Shown piece after piece: positions 22,501 through 34,198 of a stretch of 64,000 nt of DNA. Source of the DNA: Anthostomella pinea (lineage: Eukaryota > Ascomycota > Sordariomycetes > Xylariales > Xylariaceae); the NCBI GenBank assembly GCA_963556695.1, contig CAUWAG010000003.1:6200001-6264000 (forward strand), given 5' to 3'. Both the position numbers and the translations under genes were made by a program. The notes below the pieces were generated by a model that searched no databases, was not told the origin of the DNA, and saw only the letters and a program-made list of their open reading frames with translations. Position 1 is the first letter of the stretch. The number at the start of each line of letters is the position of its first letter.

Positions 22501-25500
22501 AGAATCTGGAATATTTGCTGGACGAAGCGAGATTCAGAAATGAACTCACGGTGCTATTTCAAGGCGATAACCAGATTCAACCCGAGCACCGATCTGAGTT
22601 AATGCCTGTACTGCTACGATTATTGTATGGCAGGACCATCTCCAAGAAGGGGGTCGCAAGCGGCCGTCATGGTCTGCAAGCAACCAGGCTGGCGGTTTTG
22701 AGGCAACTCAGTGTCGAAGACATGGGCACGTTCCTAGACATTGCGCTTGGGAACCTCCGCGGCGTTCGCGTAGTTGAAAACGAGACTATCTGCGAAAACG
22801 CGTTCGAAACCCAGATCATGACTGTTCGCAAACAAGTCGGGTTTTTGAACATGATGGAATCCATGATCAATGAGCTTGGGACTGGCGTTCTCGATTATGC
22901 AGACAGGATCCTCAATGCGGTAGTCTACTGTCTCGTGTCGTCTTGTCGGATGCTGCAACAAACCTCCGATGACGAGGATGCCGAAGTTCCAGCACAGATT
23001 TCACTACATCGGGTAGTTCGTGGTACGGCACTCAAGTGTTTGCTCTCGCTCCTGCGAAACGCACCCGGTTTTGAATGGACTCCTTTCAAAGACGTCTTCA
23101 TTCGAGAAGTCGTGAGCCCACGCCTCGAGAAACTGGCCGTCGAAAACACACAAGGCATATCAGGCACTCTTTTGCTACTCTCAACCTTTTCTCAGCTCCC
23201 GAAAACTGCACTCTTTCTGGCTATCGATGACAGGACTATCAGGAAATTGATGGAGTGTCTAGCATTCGAGAAGACGAAAGATGAAGTGAGAATCTTTGCG
23301 TTGAGTATCGTCCGCAACCTGGTGAAGCTGTCCCAGCAGCCTGCCTCCGAGTCAGAGTTCAATGAACTCATCAAAGAAGATCTACTGGATCCCAACGTCA
23401 ACCTCGTTCTAGAAACGATCGCCCGTGTCCTCAAATCCGAGGTCGAGATCGAAAAGGATCTTCTCATGGCTTGTGTCGAAACTGTTGTTGAGCTGTCTCC
23501 AATCGTCCAGCAATCCAGTCACGTCCCAGATCTTATAGACGTATCTGTCTTTCTTCTCGATCAACCCTCAAGACGGGTCAACCCGAAGATCAAGAGTATC
23601 ATACTCTCCATGCTGGAACGATTTCTGGGCTTGGATGGGGTAGTCCTCGACCCGGTGTTGAAGGAGCGCATTTATTCGACTATATCGTCGCTTTACGGCT
23701 TTTTCAAGGACAACACTAGCCGGCAAGCTTTGTCAAATGTCCTTATCGTGCTGCTTCGTGACCAGTCAGGCGTCCTCGAGGTGCCTACTCTTTGCGCTGA
23801 TCTCAACGCCTACAAAGACAATCGTATCGACGAGCCCGATTACGAGAGAAGACTGGCAGCTTTCACCGCGATCTCGCAACCACGGGAGATTGCTTTCACT
23901 GCCCGAGACTGGGAGCCGTTGATACATAACATGGTGTTCTACATCAAGCAAGATGAGGATTACGGCGTTCTGTCTGCCAATTCGGCTGATGTTATTTGCA
24001 GATTCATTGACGCTGCTGCTTCTGCCACTGGAGAGGAAGCGGAGAAGTTCCAGGGAATGCTCTCAAGCATCCTCATGCCAGCCATTCATTCGAACGCCAA
24101 GGAGTCGTCTGAGACAGTAAGGCGGGAGACAGTCAGAGTCCTCGGCTACCTCGTCTCGAGGATGCCAACATGGACCCCAGTCTCTGATCTAGTGCAACTA
24201 AGCCCCGACGCAACCGAGAAGGATTCAGACCCAAGTTTTTTCAGTAACATTCTGAGCCCTGCTACTGCGAACCAGATGCGAGCTTTGCAGCTTCTATCCA
24301 AGGCCAATTACCGCTCACCATTGAGCAGCCGGAATCTGGCTCACTTCTTTGTGCCTCTCCTCGAACATTTCATCTTCAATCGTGAAGAAGGTAGTGATGA
24401 TCACGGAGTGGGAGCCCAAGCAGCGACAACCATCTCTGACTTGGCTATCTCCTTGGAATGGCCGCAATATCGCGCAATACTTCGCAGATACATCAGCTAC
24501 GTCGAATCGAAACCGGATGCACAGAAGCAATTGATCAGACTGGTCGGGAAATTCGTGGACTCCCTCTCCGCAGCTTCGGATGAAAAACGTCAAGATGCCA
24601 TGGAGATCGATGATGTACCAGCTGCGAAGATCCCTCAAAAGCATCGCCTGCCAAACACAATGCCTACGGAAGAGAAGTTCAACGAAGATGTCCTTACTCA
24701 CATCTTGCCACCGCTTTTCAAGTACACCCACGACAAGGACGAAACGACAGTCAGCTCCCGTGTGCCCGTCGGCATCATCGTCGTGAAGGTATTGAAGCTA
24801 CTTCCTGCCGACTCTTTGAATCAGAAACTCCCAGGGGTGCTGACAGATATGTGTCACATTCTCCGGAGTAAAGATTGGGATGCACGAGAAATGGCACGGG
24901 ATACCTTGGCCAAAATGACTTCACTCCTAGGGCCCTCTTATTTTGGGTTCGTTCTGAACGAACTGAGAGGGGCACTGGTGACAGGCTACCAACTTCATGT
25001 GCTGTCTTACACGATGCATACCATTCTGGTCGCTGTCATCCCCCAATTCCAGCCTGGGGACCTTGATTACTGCCTCGAGAACATCGTTGCGGTCATCATG
25101 GACGACATATTTGGGGCCACAGGTCTAGAGAAGGATGCCGAGGAGTACGTGAGCAAGATGAAAGAAGTCAAGAGCAGCAAGAGCCAGGATTCAATGGAGC
25201 TAATCGCTCGAACTGCATCAATCAGCCATCTGATTGAACTCGTTCGACCGCTACAGACATTACTAATGGAGAAGCTTAATCTACGTCTGGTACACAAAAT
25301 CGACGACTTGCTGACGCGGATATCTTCCGGCCTGCTAGGCAATTCTGCTGCTGAGAGTCGCGACACCTTGGTTTTCTGCTACGAGGTCATACAAAAAGTG
25401 TACGAGAGCGAAAAGCCCCAAGCAGAAACGAGGCTTGACCCGAAACTGAGACGATATCTGATTCAAAAGGGTGCGAAGAAGAGTGGCGACCGAAGCTCGA

Positions 25501-27605
25501 CAAGCAAGCACACGTACAAGCTTGTCCGGTTTGCCGTTGACGTTCTCCGAGCCGTGATGAAGAAGCATGATAGCTTGAGAAACGCAGGCAACATCACCGG
25601 GTTCATTCCTATACTCGGCGACGCAGTCATTAGCGGAGAGGAGGAAGTCAGAATAGCTACCTTCAAGCTCTTGATTGTTCTTGTCAAGGTCCCTTTCAAG
25701 ACTGATGATGCGACGAAGCTCTACAAGGTCTCCGCGAAAGAAGCCACAAAGAGCATTTCCACATCGACGTCCATCGAGACAGATATTGCGCAGACTGCTG
25801 TCAAGCTCATGTCCGTCATCATCAGGGACAGGTGTGATGTGGTGGTCAAAGATGCAGCGGTCGATATGCTTCTAGGCAAACTGAAAGATGACCTGACTGA
25901 GCCTCTCCATCGCCATATTACGTTCAACTTCTTGCGGTCAGTGCTTGACCGTAAGGTTGAGACTGCTACGGTTTACGACACTCTAGACTACGTCGGCACT
26001 GTCATGATCACCAACGACGACAAAAACACGAGGGACCTGGCCCGAGGAGCTTTCTTCCAATTTCTTCGCGACTATCCACAGAAGAAGAACAGATGGGCCA
26101 AGCAGCTGAGCTTTGTTGTTGCAAATCTGAAATACGAGAGGGAGGGAGGACGGCTTTCGGTTATGGAGGTTATCCACCTACTACTGATGAAGTCGGCTGA
26201 TGACTTCGTCCAGGAAGCTGCCACGAACTGCTTCATCCCCTTGGTCTTTGTGTTGGCGAACGACGACAGCGAGAAATGTCGCCTGGCAGCTAGTGAACTG
26301 ATCAAAGAAATCTTCCGCAAAGCCGACAAGGAACGAGCGTCCAAGTTCCTGACCCTCACACGAAACTGGCTTCAACAGGATGACAACGCACCTGTGTTGC
26401 GGCTTGCGATCCAAGCCTTCACGTTGTATTTCGAAGCCAAGGAACCTGCGTCCAGAGACAAAAAAGATCTGGACCTTCTGCTCGATGCGATGGTCAACAT
26501 TCTCACCGATTATGTGACGTTTTCGAGGGACATCGAACTGGTTAATACTGTATTGAGCACCGTATTGATTCTCATAGAGAAGCATCCGGCAACGACGTTA
26601 GCACATGGCGAGTTATGGCGGCTCATTCCCCAGCCTCTTACCCATGCGGACACGACTGTGAAGCTAATGGCAGTGCGTGTGATCAGCACATATCTTGCTG
26701 ACTTCTACGATAATAACAAGCATGTCGATCATGTCCAGACTATCTCTGGATCGCACGGTCTTGAGCTTGATGCGGCTATGGTCGAGAGACTAATCATCGA
26801 TTTTGTAACGATCCTGAATCCACAAACTGTCTTGCGGTGGAGAAGGAAGGAGGGAAGGAAGAGTAAATCTGCCACTTCCGACATCGACGTTCAACCGAAG
26901 CAGGCGATGCGAGATCCATCTGAATTGGATGAGTCATTGGCAGCCGAAGCAAGTCGGATCATTCTGATGCTCAGCAAGTTCGTGGATGCCGGGTCCGAAG
27001 ATGTAGAAACAGACGAGGCAGACGACGCCGAAGATGGAGGGGAAGACGAGGAAGGTGACGACGAGTGGGGCGGCATCGACGCTGATGACGCAGAACATAC
27101 CCCCAAAATCACTCTTCACACCCTCTTCACCTGGCTCTCAGATATTCTGGTTGAGGAAACCCGCCCCAAAGCCAGCGCGCTGATACCCAAGATGGCTGCC
27201 TTGGACCTCCTCGCCGCGCTCGCCGGCTCGCTGCCCAAGGCTTCCCTGCAGCCCTCCATTCGAACGGTCTTAGCACCCCTACACCACCTCACTGATCCGT
27301 CAATCCCGTCGCCCTTCTCGCTCGACGAGGTCTTCAAGACGCGCCATGAGGGTCTCAAGACGAAGGCTACCGAGACCATGGACGCGCTGCAGAAGAAGTT
27401 TGGCACCAACGAGTACATGATGGAGCTGATGGCCGTCCGGGACCGTGCTAAGCGGCGTCGCGAGGGTCGGTCGCGCAAGCGCAAGATCGAGGCCGTGGCC
27501 GCGCCGGAGCGCTTCGGCAAGTGGAAGAAGGGTCGGCTCGAGAAGAAGGTCAAGCGGAGGAAGGAGAAGGGGGTCGAGAATCGGGACAGGAGACGGGAGT
27601 ACTGA
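19545..27605 (+). CDS. UTP20: U3 snoRNP protein Utp20 (SSU processome)
   Basis: Giant HEAT-repeat scaffold of the small-subunit processome, needed for 18S rRNA maturation in the nucleolus. Two exons (19545-20917 and 20969-27605) with one 51-nt intron give 2,669 residues, within the family's usual 2,500-2,800. The N-terminus is typical (RKGKPSTPHQKNHRWESF). The body is alpha-helical repeats. The DRIM-type core lies around the middle third. Near the C-terminus an acidic patch (~residues 2470-2500, rich in E/D with GG) is followed by a conserved helix and a very basic, nucleolar-type tail (KRRREGRSRKRK, KKVKRRKEKG). Start: the first ATG in frame, 19545. No damage is seen despite the length, so this region is under selection. 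Divergent with the CwfJ gene, convergent with the DNL gene. Confidence 0.95.
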
Positions 27606-27856
27606 GTTGGAGCTGGCTGGGGTTGCGGGTAGTCCATTTTAAGAGCAGAGTTGATATGAAACAGTGAGAATGGAATAGATACCCTGAGTGGCATGAAGAA
27701 AAAATCTGGACGAGTACGGAGTTGGAGTTAATGTTACGCAATGATCAATTCACCAGCAGCGTGGATGTTTCGACTAGTGAATTCGTGATGTATCTTTTGA
27801 ATCGGGTATGCGGTCTATAGATATACTACACTATGATACAGATATCATGACATTAC

Positions 27857-29506
27857 TCAGAACGAAGCACGCGCCAGAGGCTGGAGAGATTTCGCGCCCG
27901 ATGCATGCTCGATCATTTTGCGCAGACTGTTAGACAAGTTCTCATTGCCCCACAGGTCCGCAGTCGCCTTTCCGAAGGCATCAAGCCGCTTCGACCGGGC
28001 CGTCTGCTTGGGTTTCCGGAAAACATCGTTCCTCGGGCGCGCTATGGGCTGGACCTCCCCCTCGCCCTCACGCCTCGACAGGGCTGCGGGCCGCCGGCCG
28101 ATGACACCAGGGCGGGCTTGGAGGGCTCGCGGCCTGTTGTCGGCAGAGTTGAGGGCGTAGAGGCGGACGCCATTGAAGCGCTCTTTTGAATATGCCATGC
28201 GGACTTGGGGCTCCTTCATAACTGAAGGCTCACGGTCGGGGACTAACCTGACTCTCGGAGGTGCAGGCTTGACGGCAAGCTTGCGGATTACCTCAGACGC
28301 AGGCTTGACGGCATGCTTGCGGAAGACGGTAGGATCCCCAGGCGTCGTTTCGTACGACTTGGCGATCAACGGCTTGGCATGCTTGACATGCTTGACCATT
28401 TCCTCTCGCGGCACTCTGGTTAAAACAGATAGCGGCAGTTCGCGACGACGCTCGCTCCTCCAGCCGGACTTCAGGAGTTCTCTTTGGTTCTTTCCCATTC
28501 GTTCACGCTCGCCCGTGACCCTCCTGAACATACTGGACATTGAAACTGGCCGCTCTCGGGGCTTTGGTGGTTCCTGCTTTACTCGTTTTGGCAAAGGGGT
28601 GCCATCGCGTAGAGAGTCCCGCAGGTCTGCGAGAACATGGTGCAGGTTGGTGCGACCGGAGTCTTCCATCATTTCACGCAGCAGATTCTGACTGGATGAC
28701 TCTTCTATGATGGGATGATAATTGAATCCCCCAACATGTCCATCCCCCGTTTGTTGATCGTCCCGCGACACAGCTGTGGAGTATTGGCGACGTGTGGATG
28801 GGACAGTGTTTGGGCGCAGAGTGCTGTCTACTGTAGGGCGAGCTTCTGCGTTACTCAAAGGTGTCGAGCCCGTAGCCGGCGTAGATTCTGTTGCTTGAGA
28901 GGAGGGGTCTCTTGCGTCTCGCATCTTGGTGGCCTCCTCCGTCTCAGCTTGGGGACCAGGCTCGTTTATGGCCTTCGTCGCCGTTCCTGTGGCATTCCCG
29001 GCAGCACTAGTACCGCGTTCGGTCACAGTGCCGTCTTCCCAGAATTCGACGTCCCCATCCTCGCCCAGGGTTCCTCGCTTGACCAGCTGGCCTTTTTCCC
29101 GCATGATATCCTCAACTGTGATCTTGCGGTCGCCGAAGATGTTCAGATTGTCGCTGATGATGTGGCGATTCCGACATGACGGGCAGGTGATGAGGACGGA
29201 CCCCTTGTGATAACCCTGCTTCGATATGGTGTGGGAAGAGCGCTCGCCGCAGGGCACGCAGGTGAATGTCAGCTCATAATGAGGCTCGAGAAGCTTCCGT
29301 GGTTTCGCGTCGGATGCCGGCGGCTGGGCAGAATTCGAAGCGGGTGGTGCGGGATGAGGAGGCTTCGGGATGGAGTGGGCAGAGCGACGGAAGGCAGGCT
29401 GCAGAGTTCGTGGCAATCGAGGGTATGGATGCGATGTAGAGGGAGAGATGATTCGCGTTGGTCGAAGAGCGGAAGAGAGAAACCTTGTGGATATTTTAGA
29501 GGCCAT
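27857..29506 (-). CDS. DNL-type zinc-finger protein (Zim17/Hep1-like) with long C-terminal extension
   Basis: Zim17/Hep1 keeps mitochondrial Hsp70 soluble in the matrix. The single-exon ORF of 549 residues starts with an Arg/Ser-rich presequence (MASKISTRFLSSALRPTR). The zinc site is CVPC (83-86) and CPSC (108-111), followed by RHIISDNLNIFG containing the DNL motif (119-121) and the usual end VEDIMREKGQLV. The domain stops near residue 160. Normal Zim17 proteins are under ~200 residues, but here ~390 more follow. These include a low-complexity Thr/Ala linker, an Arg/Lys-rich region with SMFRRVTGERERMGKNQREL, two RK-AVKPA repeats and a helical end. The extension matches nothing I know and could be a lineage fusion. 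Convergent with UTP20; divergent from the cullin gene. Confidence 0.85.
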   Translation of the reverse strand: MASKISTRFLSSALRPTRIISPSTSHPYPRLPRTLQPAFRRSAHSIPKPPHPAPPASNSAQPPASDAKPRKLLEPHYELTFTCVPCGERSSHTISKQGYHKGSVLITCPSCRNRHIISDNLNIFGDRKITVEDIMREKGQLVKRGTLGEDGDVEFWEDGTVTERGTSAAGNATGTATKAINEPGPQAETEEATKMRDARDPSSQATESTPATGSTPLSNAEARPTVDSTLRPNTVPSTRRQYSTAVSRDDQQTGDGHVGGFNYHPIIEESSSQNLLREMMEDSGRTNLHHVLADLRDSLRDGTPLPKRVKQEPPKPRERPVSMSSMFRRVTGERERMGKNQRELLKSGWRSERRRELPLSVLTRVPREEMVKHVKHAKPLIAKSYETTPGDPTVFRKHAVKPASEVIRKLAVKPAPPRVRLVPDREPSVMKEPQVRMAYSKERFNGVRLYALNSADNRPRALQARPGVIGRRPAALSRREGEGEVQPIARPRNDVFRKPKQTARSKRLDAFGKATADLWGNENLSNSLRKMIEHASGAKSLQPLARASF

Positions 29507-30247
29507 CGTTTATCTACCAAGGTAGAGTCAGAATAATGGTGGTCATATCTCGTAGTTTGATGTCGTTGCGGCGAACGATGCGAACACCGATATGGTATGA
29601 GGTTGCAGCTCAATGGTTTTCGGAGTTAAGCTAGAAATAATGACATAAGGTATGCATTTGCCACAAAGATATGGGGCTGTTTTTTGCCTGGGTGGCTGAC
29701 GATGGAGCTTGAGCTCTCGGCTGGTAGTGGGGTATGGAGGGGTAGTACAGGTGAGCCAATCAGACACATCAGGCCTAACCCAGAGGGGTTAAAGCTCCAA
29801 CGCGTTGGGGCGAGGCTGGAGTGCCAAGGCAAGGCGGATGTACTAAGTAAGTATCCTGAGGGCTGTCCTTCCATGTCGAAATACCATGCCGAGCCTCATA
29901 TTCACATTCACGCTGTGAGCCACATGATGCGACCTGCGTAGCCGCATCTTCACTCTTTTTACACCTGAGGCAAGCTGCCGAAGTCGAGAACCCTCACGCT
30001 GACCATTTGACACTATTATCGTGGGAATGCATTATTGATAGGGTTCCTGATCATTCCAGGGCTTGCCACTGTCTCTTCCTCTTTTCCTTTATCCTCCAAA
30101 CATCATGTACACCTCCCACCTCCACATCTCGTTCGGCTTGTAAAACCTGGACTTGACGCTCCTTTACGCCTGGACGTTAGTGTTACCCTCTCATCCAACG
30201 GACCGTCTTCTGCAGCATTGTCAGCTCCAAGCTGCTGATCTACGAAG
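29507..30247. promoter_or_regulatory. Divergent promoter region, DNL gene and cullin-3
   Basis: This 741-bp interval separates two divergent start codons. It has no convincing ORF. The part next to the cullin gene is pyrimidine-rich (CTCTTCCTCTTTTCC), as often in fungal promoters and 5' UTRs. Confidence 0.45.
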
Positions 30248-33163
30248 ATGATCACTGGGCGTGGAGGTTCCGTAGGGCGCGGTGCTCGCATCCGCCCTCC
30301 GAGACGGGTATGTCGCATCTCCAAGTACCCTTCCCAGCTTCATCATCTCCTGCCCCCAGTCAATGGCACCTCCATATCACATGTGCTGCATCCCCCGGTG
30401 TAACTGGCCTGGTCGTGGTTTGCCCTGCGAGTCGGTCATTCATCTTGCGCCTCTCCCTTTCGGCTTCCATCACCTCTCATGAGCCAGCCTGCAGCAAGGC
30501 TCTAGCCGTTCTACACATCTCTTTACTATCTGGCGTTCATGCTGCGGCGTATGCTCAAGTCATTCACCACTATGCGTCCTGGCCACTCGTGGCTTGCTTC
30601 TGTCTTCGCTCGCAATGCTAACCCACCTTTGCGACAGCCAATGGTCCAACCCGGCAATGCGGATGAATTCGAGCAGTGTTGGGAGAAGCTTCGCCAGGCG
30701 CTTCGCGATATCCACAACAAGAATGCCGGCAACCTCTCCTTCGAACAACTCTATCGGTACTCCTACAAGATCGTCCTTAAGAAGGCAGGTCAAAAGCTCT
30801 ACGACCGGGTCAAGGATTTCGAGGAACAATGGTTCGCCGAGCAAGTCATGCCCCCCATCTGGGCTCTTATCACCAAGAACCTCATCAGCATCACTCTGGA
30901 CGAGGCTCCCGGTACGAGTGTGGTCGAGCGTCGTGCCATGGGCGAGAAGTTCCTCAAGGGTGTGCGAAGTTCCTGGGAGAGCCATAACATGTCCATGAAC
31001 ATGATCGCCGACATCCTCATGTATCTCGATCGTGGCTACACCCAGGACCACAGCCGACCCTCTATATACGCCACCACGATTGGTCTGTTCCGCGACAACA
31101 TTTTACGGTCGACTCTGGGCGACACCGAACCCAAGTACCAGGTCTTCGACATCCTCAATGCCACCATCATAGACCAGGTCAATATGGAGAGAGAGGGCGA
31201 CGTCATCGACAAGGCACTTTTGCGTAGTTGCATATCCATGCTGGAGGGTCTCTTTGAGACAGACCAGGAGCACGAGGAGGAGCGGATATATATGACCACA
31301 TTCGAACCTGTTTACGTCCGTGCTAGCCACGTCTTTTACAAGGCTGAAGGCGAGAGGCTGATTCGCGAGGGAGATGCTAGCGTCTGGCTCCGTTGTACCA
31401 GACGTCGCCTTAATGAGGAGGCAGCCCGCTGCCAGACAACCATATCCAATCTGACTGGGCCCAAGATCGCGCAGGTGATTGACGAAGAACTGATCTCGAG
31501 ACATCTGGCAGACTTCCTGAACCTCGAAGGCAGCGGCATTCGTGCTATGATCGACAACGATAGAATCGAGGATCTTAGCATCTTGTATTCGCTTGTCTCC
31601 CGTGTAGACCCGCAGAAGGTTGCATTGCGCAATGCCCTATCCCTCCGGATTACGGAGTTGGGTACCGAAATTGAGCAGACGTTGAAGAGCATCGATTTCA
31701 GCGTTGCTCAACAGGCCGACGCTGACGAGGCAGCTGACGGTGCCGATAAACCTAAAGCAAAGACTTTAAATGCCTCGGCTCAGCAGACAGCGGCGGCAGT
31801 CAAGTGGGTAGAGGATGTTCTGGTACTCAAGGACAAGTTTGATCGGTTATGGACCAAGTGCTTCGGAGAAGATCTTGTCCTCCAGACAACACTGACCACC
31901 AGCTTCTCGGACTTCATCAATCGGTTCGAGCGGGCGGCAGAGTATGTCTCACTTTTCATTGACGACAACCTGAAGCGCGGCATAAAGAGCAAGACGGAAG
32001 CCGAAGTCGATGTTGTCCTTGACAAGGCCATCACACTCCTTCGCTACCTCTCGGAGAGGGACAAGTTTGAACAGTACTACCAGAAGCATCTCGCACGCCG
32101 GTTGCTACACGCCCGGTCTGAGAGCCAAGAAGTTGAGCAAGAGATGATCTCTCGCATGAAGAGAGAGCTTGGCAACAATTTCACTTCCAAGTTCGAGGGG
32201 ATGTTCAAGGACATGAGCGTTTCCCGAGAGACAACAGATGAGTACCGTGTTCACGTCCGTGGCCTGGGAGAGGTGGATGAGAAGCAGATCGACTTGAGCA
32301 TTTCGGTTCTCGGCATCAACAACTGGCCCAGAGAGGTCCTGGGTCGCTTTTCCGGTCCTGCAGATGAGGATCGCGTCGAAGCATCCTACCCGCACGAGAT
32401 ACTGAAATTACAGGATAGCTTCTTCGAGTTCTATACCAAGAACCGCAACGGTCGAGTCCTCAACTGGATTGGTAGCGCCGGTTCAGCCGATATCAAGTGC
32501 GTGTTTCCGAAGATTCCCGGCAAGACGACTGGGCCACTCAGCCGGGAACGGCGCTACGAGATCAACGTGGGCACTTACGGCATGATTGTGCTCATGCTTT
32601 TCAATGATCTGGAGAAGGACCAGTGGCTGTCTTTCGAGGATATCCAGGCTGCAACCAATATTCCGCAACCAGATCTCATCAATGTGTTGACGTCACTCTC
32701 GGTGATCAAGGCCTGCCGTGTGCTTCTCCGGGAGGCGCAAACCAAGTCAGCTGTCAAACCCGGCGACCGCTTTACCTTCAACCGCGAGTTCGTGGGCAAG
32801 ACCATCAAGATCAAGGTGCCATCGGTCAACGCAGCAAACAAGGTGGAGAACGACGACGAGCGCAAGGAGACCGACGAGAAGAATCTGAAGAGTCGGAAGT
32901 ACGTGACCGATGCGACTATCGTCCGTATTATGAAGTATGTTTCCATCTCTGCCAATGTAGTGTGACTACTAATGGACGATTGCAGGCAACGTAAGGAGCT
33001 CGGTCACACCCAGCTTATCACCGAGGTCCTCCAGGTCCTGGCCGGTCGCTTTAAGCCCGAGGTGTCCCTGATCAAAGGCCAAGTTGAGGCACTGCTACAA
33101 CGAGAATACATAGAGCGAAGTGAGTTTGCCGACGGTTCACCAGCTTACCGATATGTGGCTTGA
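30248..33163 (+). CDS. Cullin-3, scaffold of BTB-type ubiquitin ligase
   Basis: Scaffold of CRL3 ubiquitin ligases. Exons 30248-30307, 30638-32934 and 32986-33163 give 844 residues. Exon 1 supplies the conserved start GRGARIRPPRR, so the ATG at 30539 inside intron 1 (330 nt) is not the real start. Seen in order: N-terminal cullin repeats (FEQLYRYSYKIVLKKAG), the cullin homology domain (FINRFERAAEYVSLFIDDNLK; YYQKHLARRLL; EQEMISRMK), and the C-terminal winged helix (ATIVRIMK-QRKELGH .. YIERSEFADGSPAYRYVA). Lys786 is the expected NEDD8 acceptor, and its codon is split by intron 2 (AA|G). An acidic insert with DEAADGADK lies near residue 400. The N-terminus and the neddylation pocket identify subtype 3. 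Confidence 0.92.
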
Positions 33164-34198
33164 GGCCAGCTTTGCTCTTTACATTTATGAAAATATTATT
33201 ACACGCAGTAACGGTGGCAAAATACTGCCTCCGCGACAAGCACTTTGCCGATGTCGCCTGACGATCACATGATCACCGCCACGAAGCATTGAGGATATCC
33301 TTGGTATGGATAATCGATATCAAGATTGCAGGGCATGTTTGACGACGACACGATCCGGCGAAGGACTCATATGAACGGCGAATCAGGCGAACTTGGGGAC
33401 TCACGCGACCATGGATGTAGAGACACTTGCATTAGGCTGGGGCTTGCAGCATTTCCCCTTGCATACTCCCGGAACTGAATTTCAGGGTCCCATAAAGTAG
33501 ATGGTCAATGGAACAAATGAGTACATTGAATATCATATTCCCCATCAATAATTTGGCGGAGGATGTCGACGTTAGCTGATGCCTCCTATCATTTTGATTG
33601 CGCCGCGACTTCTCACATTCCCCCAGTTTATAGCAGTCCAAGAGGATACCCGGGGAACCAAGGCTATGGCAAGATCATGATATTCTTTCCTTGGCAAGAG
33701 ATAGAAGCTGACTGTGTCTATCAGATCGTACTTCGTTCGCCATGCCTACGGTGTCCTACATCTTGCCTTCGACCTCTTCGCTTCGGATGCGACCATCTCA
33801 TCAGTTTCTTCTTGTATACGTCGAGCTCTCGCCTGCAGCACCATTTCTAGTGGACGAAAGAAAATCCTTCATGACAATGGCATATTGTCATGGTTCTTTG
33901 ACAGAATCGGCGAAGCTTTGTTCGCTGGTTACAAGGCACAAAGCAGATTGAAAGAGCCTTGATGAGGGCGCTGTGGACAACCGACAATCAGCATTGTCAA
34001 GGGCCGTTCTAGCCAGCAGACAAAGGTTCCAACGCGGCAGATATAACCTGCAACTCGTTCTGCGTACCGTTGACCACCAATCCTCATCTCAAGAGAGGAT
34101 CACTTCAAGTCTGGTACCACAAGTGATCACAACCATCCAGACTTTTTTTTTACCTGCAACTCCAATTCCTACCTTGCAGGTTATATCAAACTGACAAC
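33164..34198. other. Intergenic, promoter of the following gene
   Basis: No protein-like ORF. A T-run (34141-34150) and a pyrimidine-rich stretch precede the ATG at 34199, consistent with promoter and leader. Confidence 0.4.

Noticed and set aside
30539..30637. Alternative start of cullin-3 at the ATG 30539
   Set aside because: The conserved RGARIRPPRR exon at 30248-30307 splices in phase to 30638. The 30539 leader is not cullin-like.
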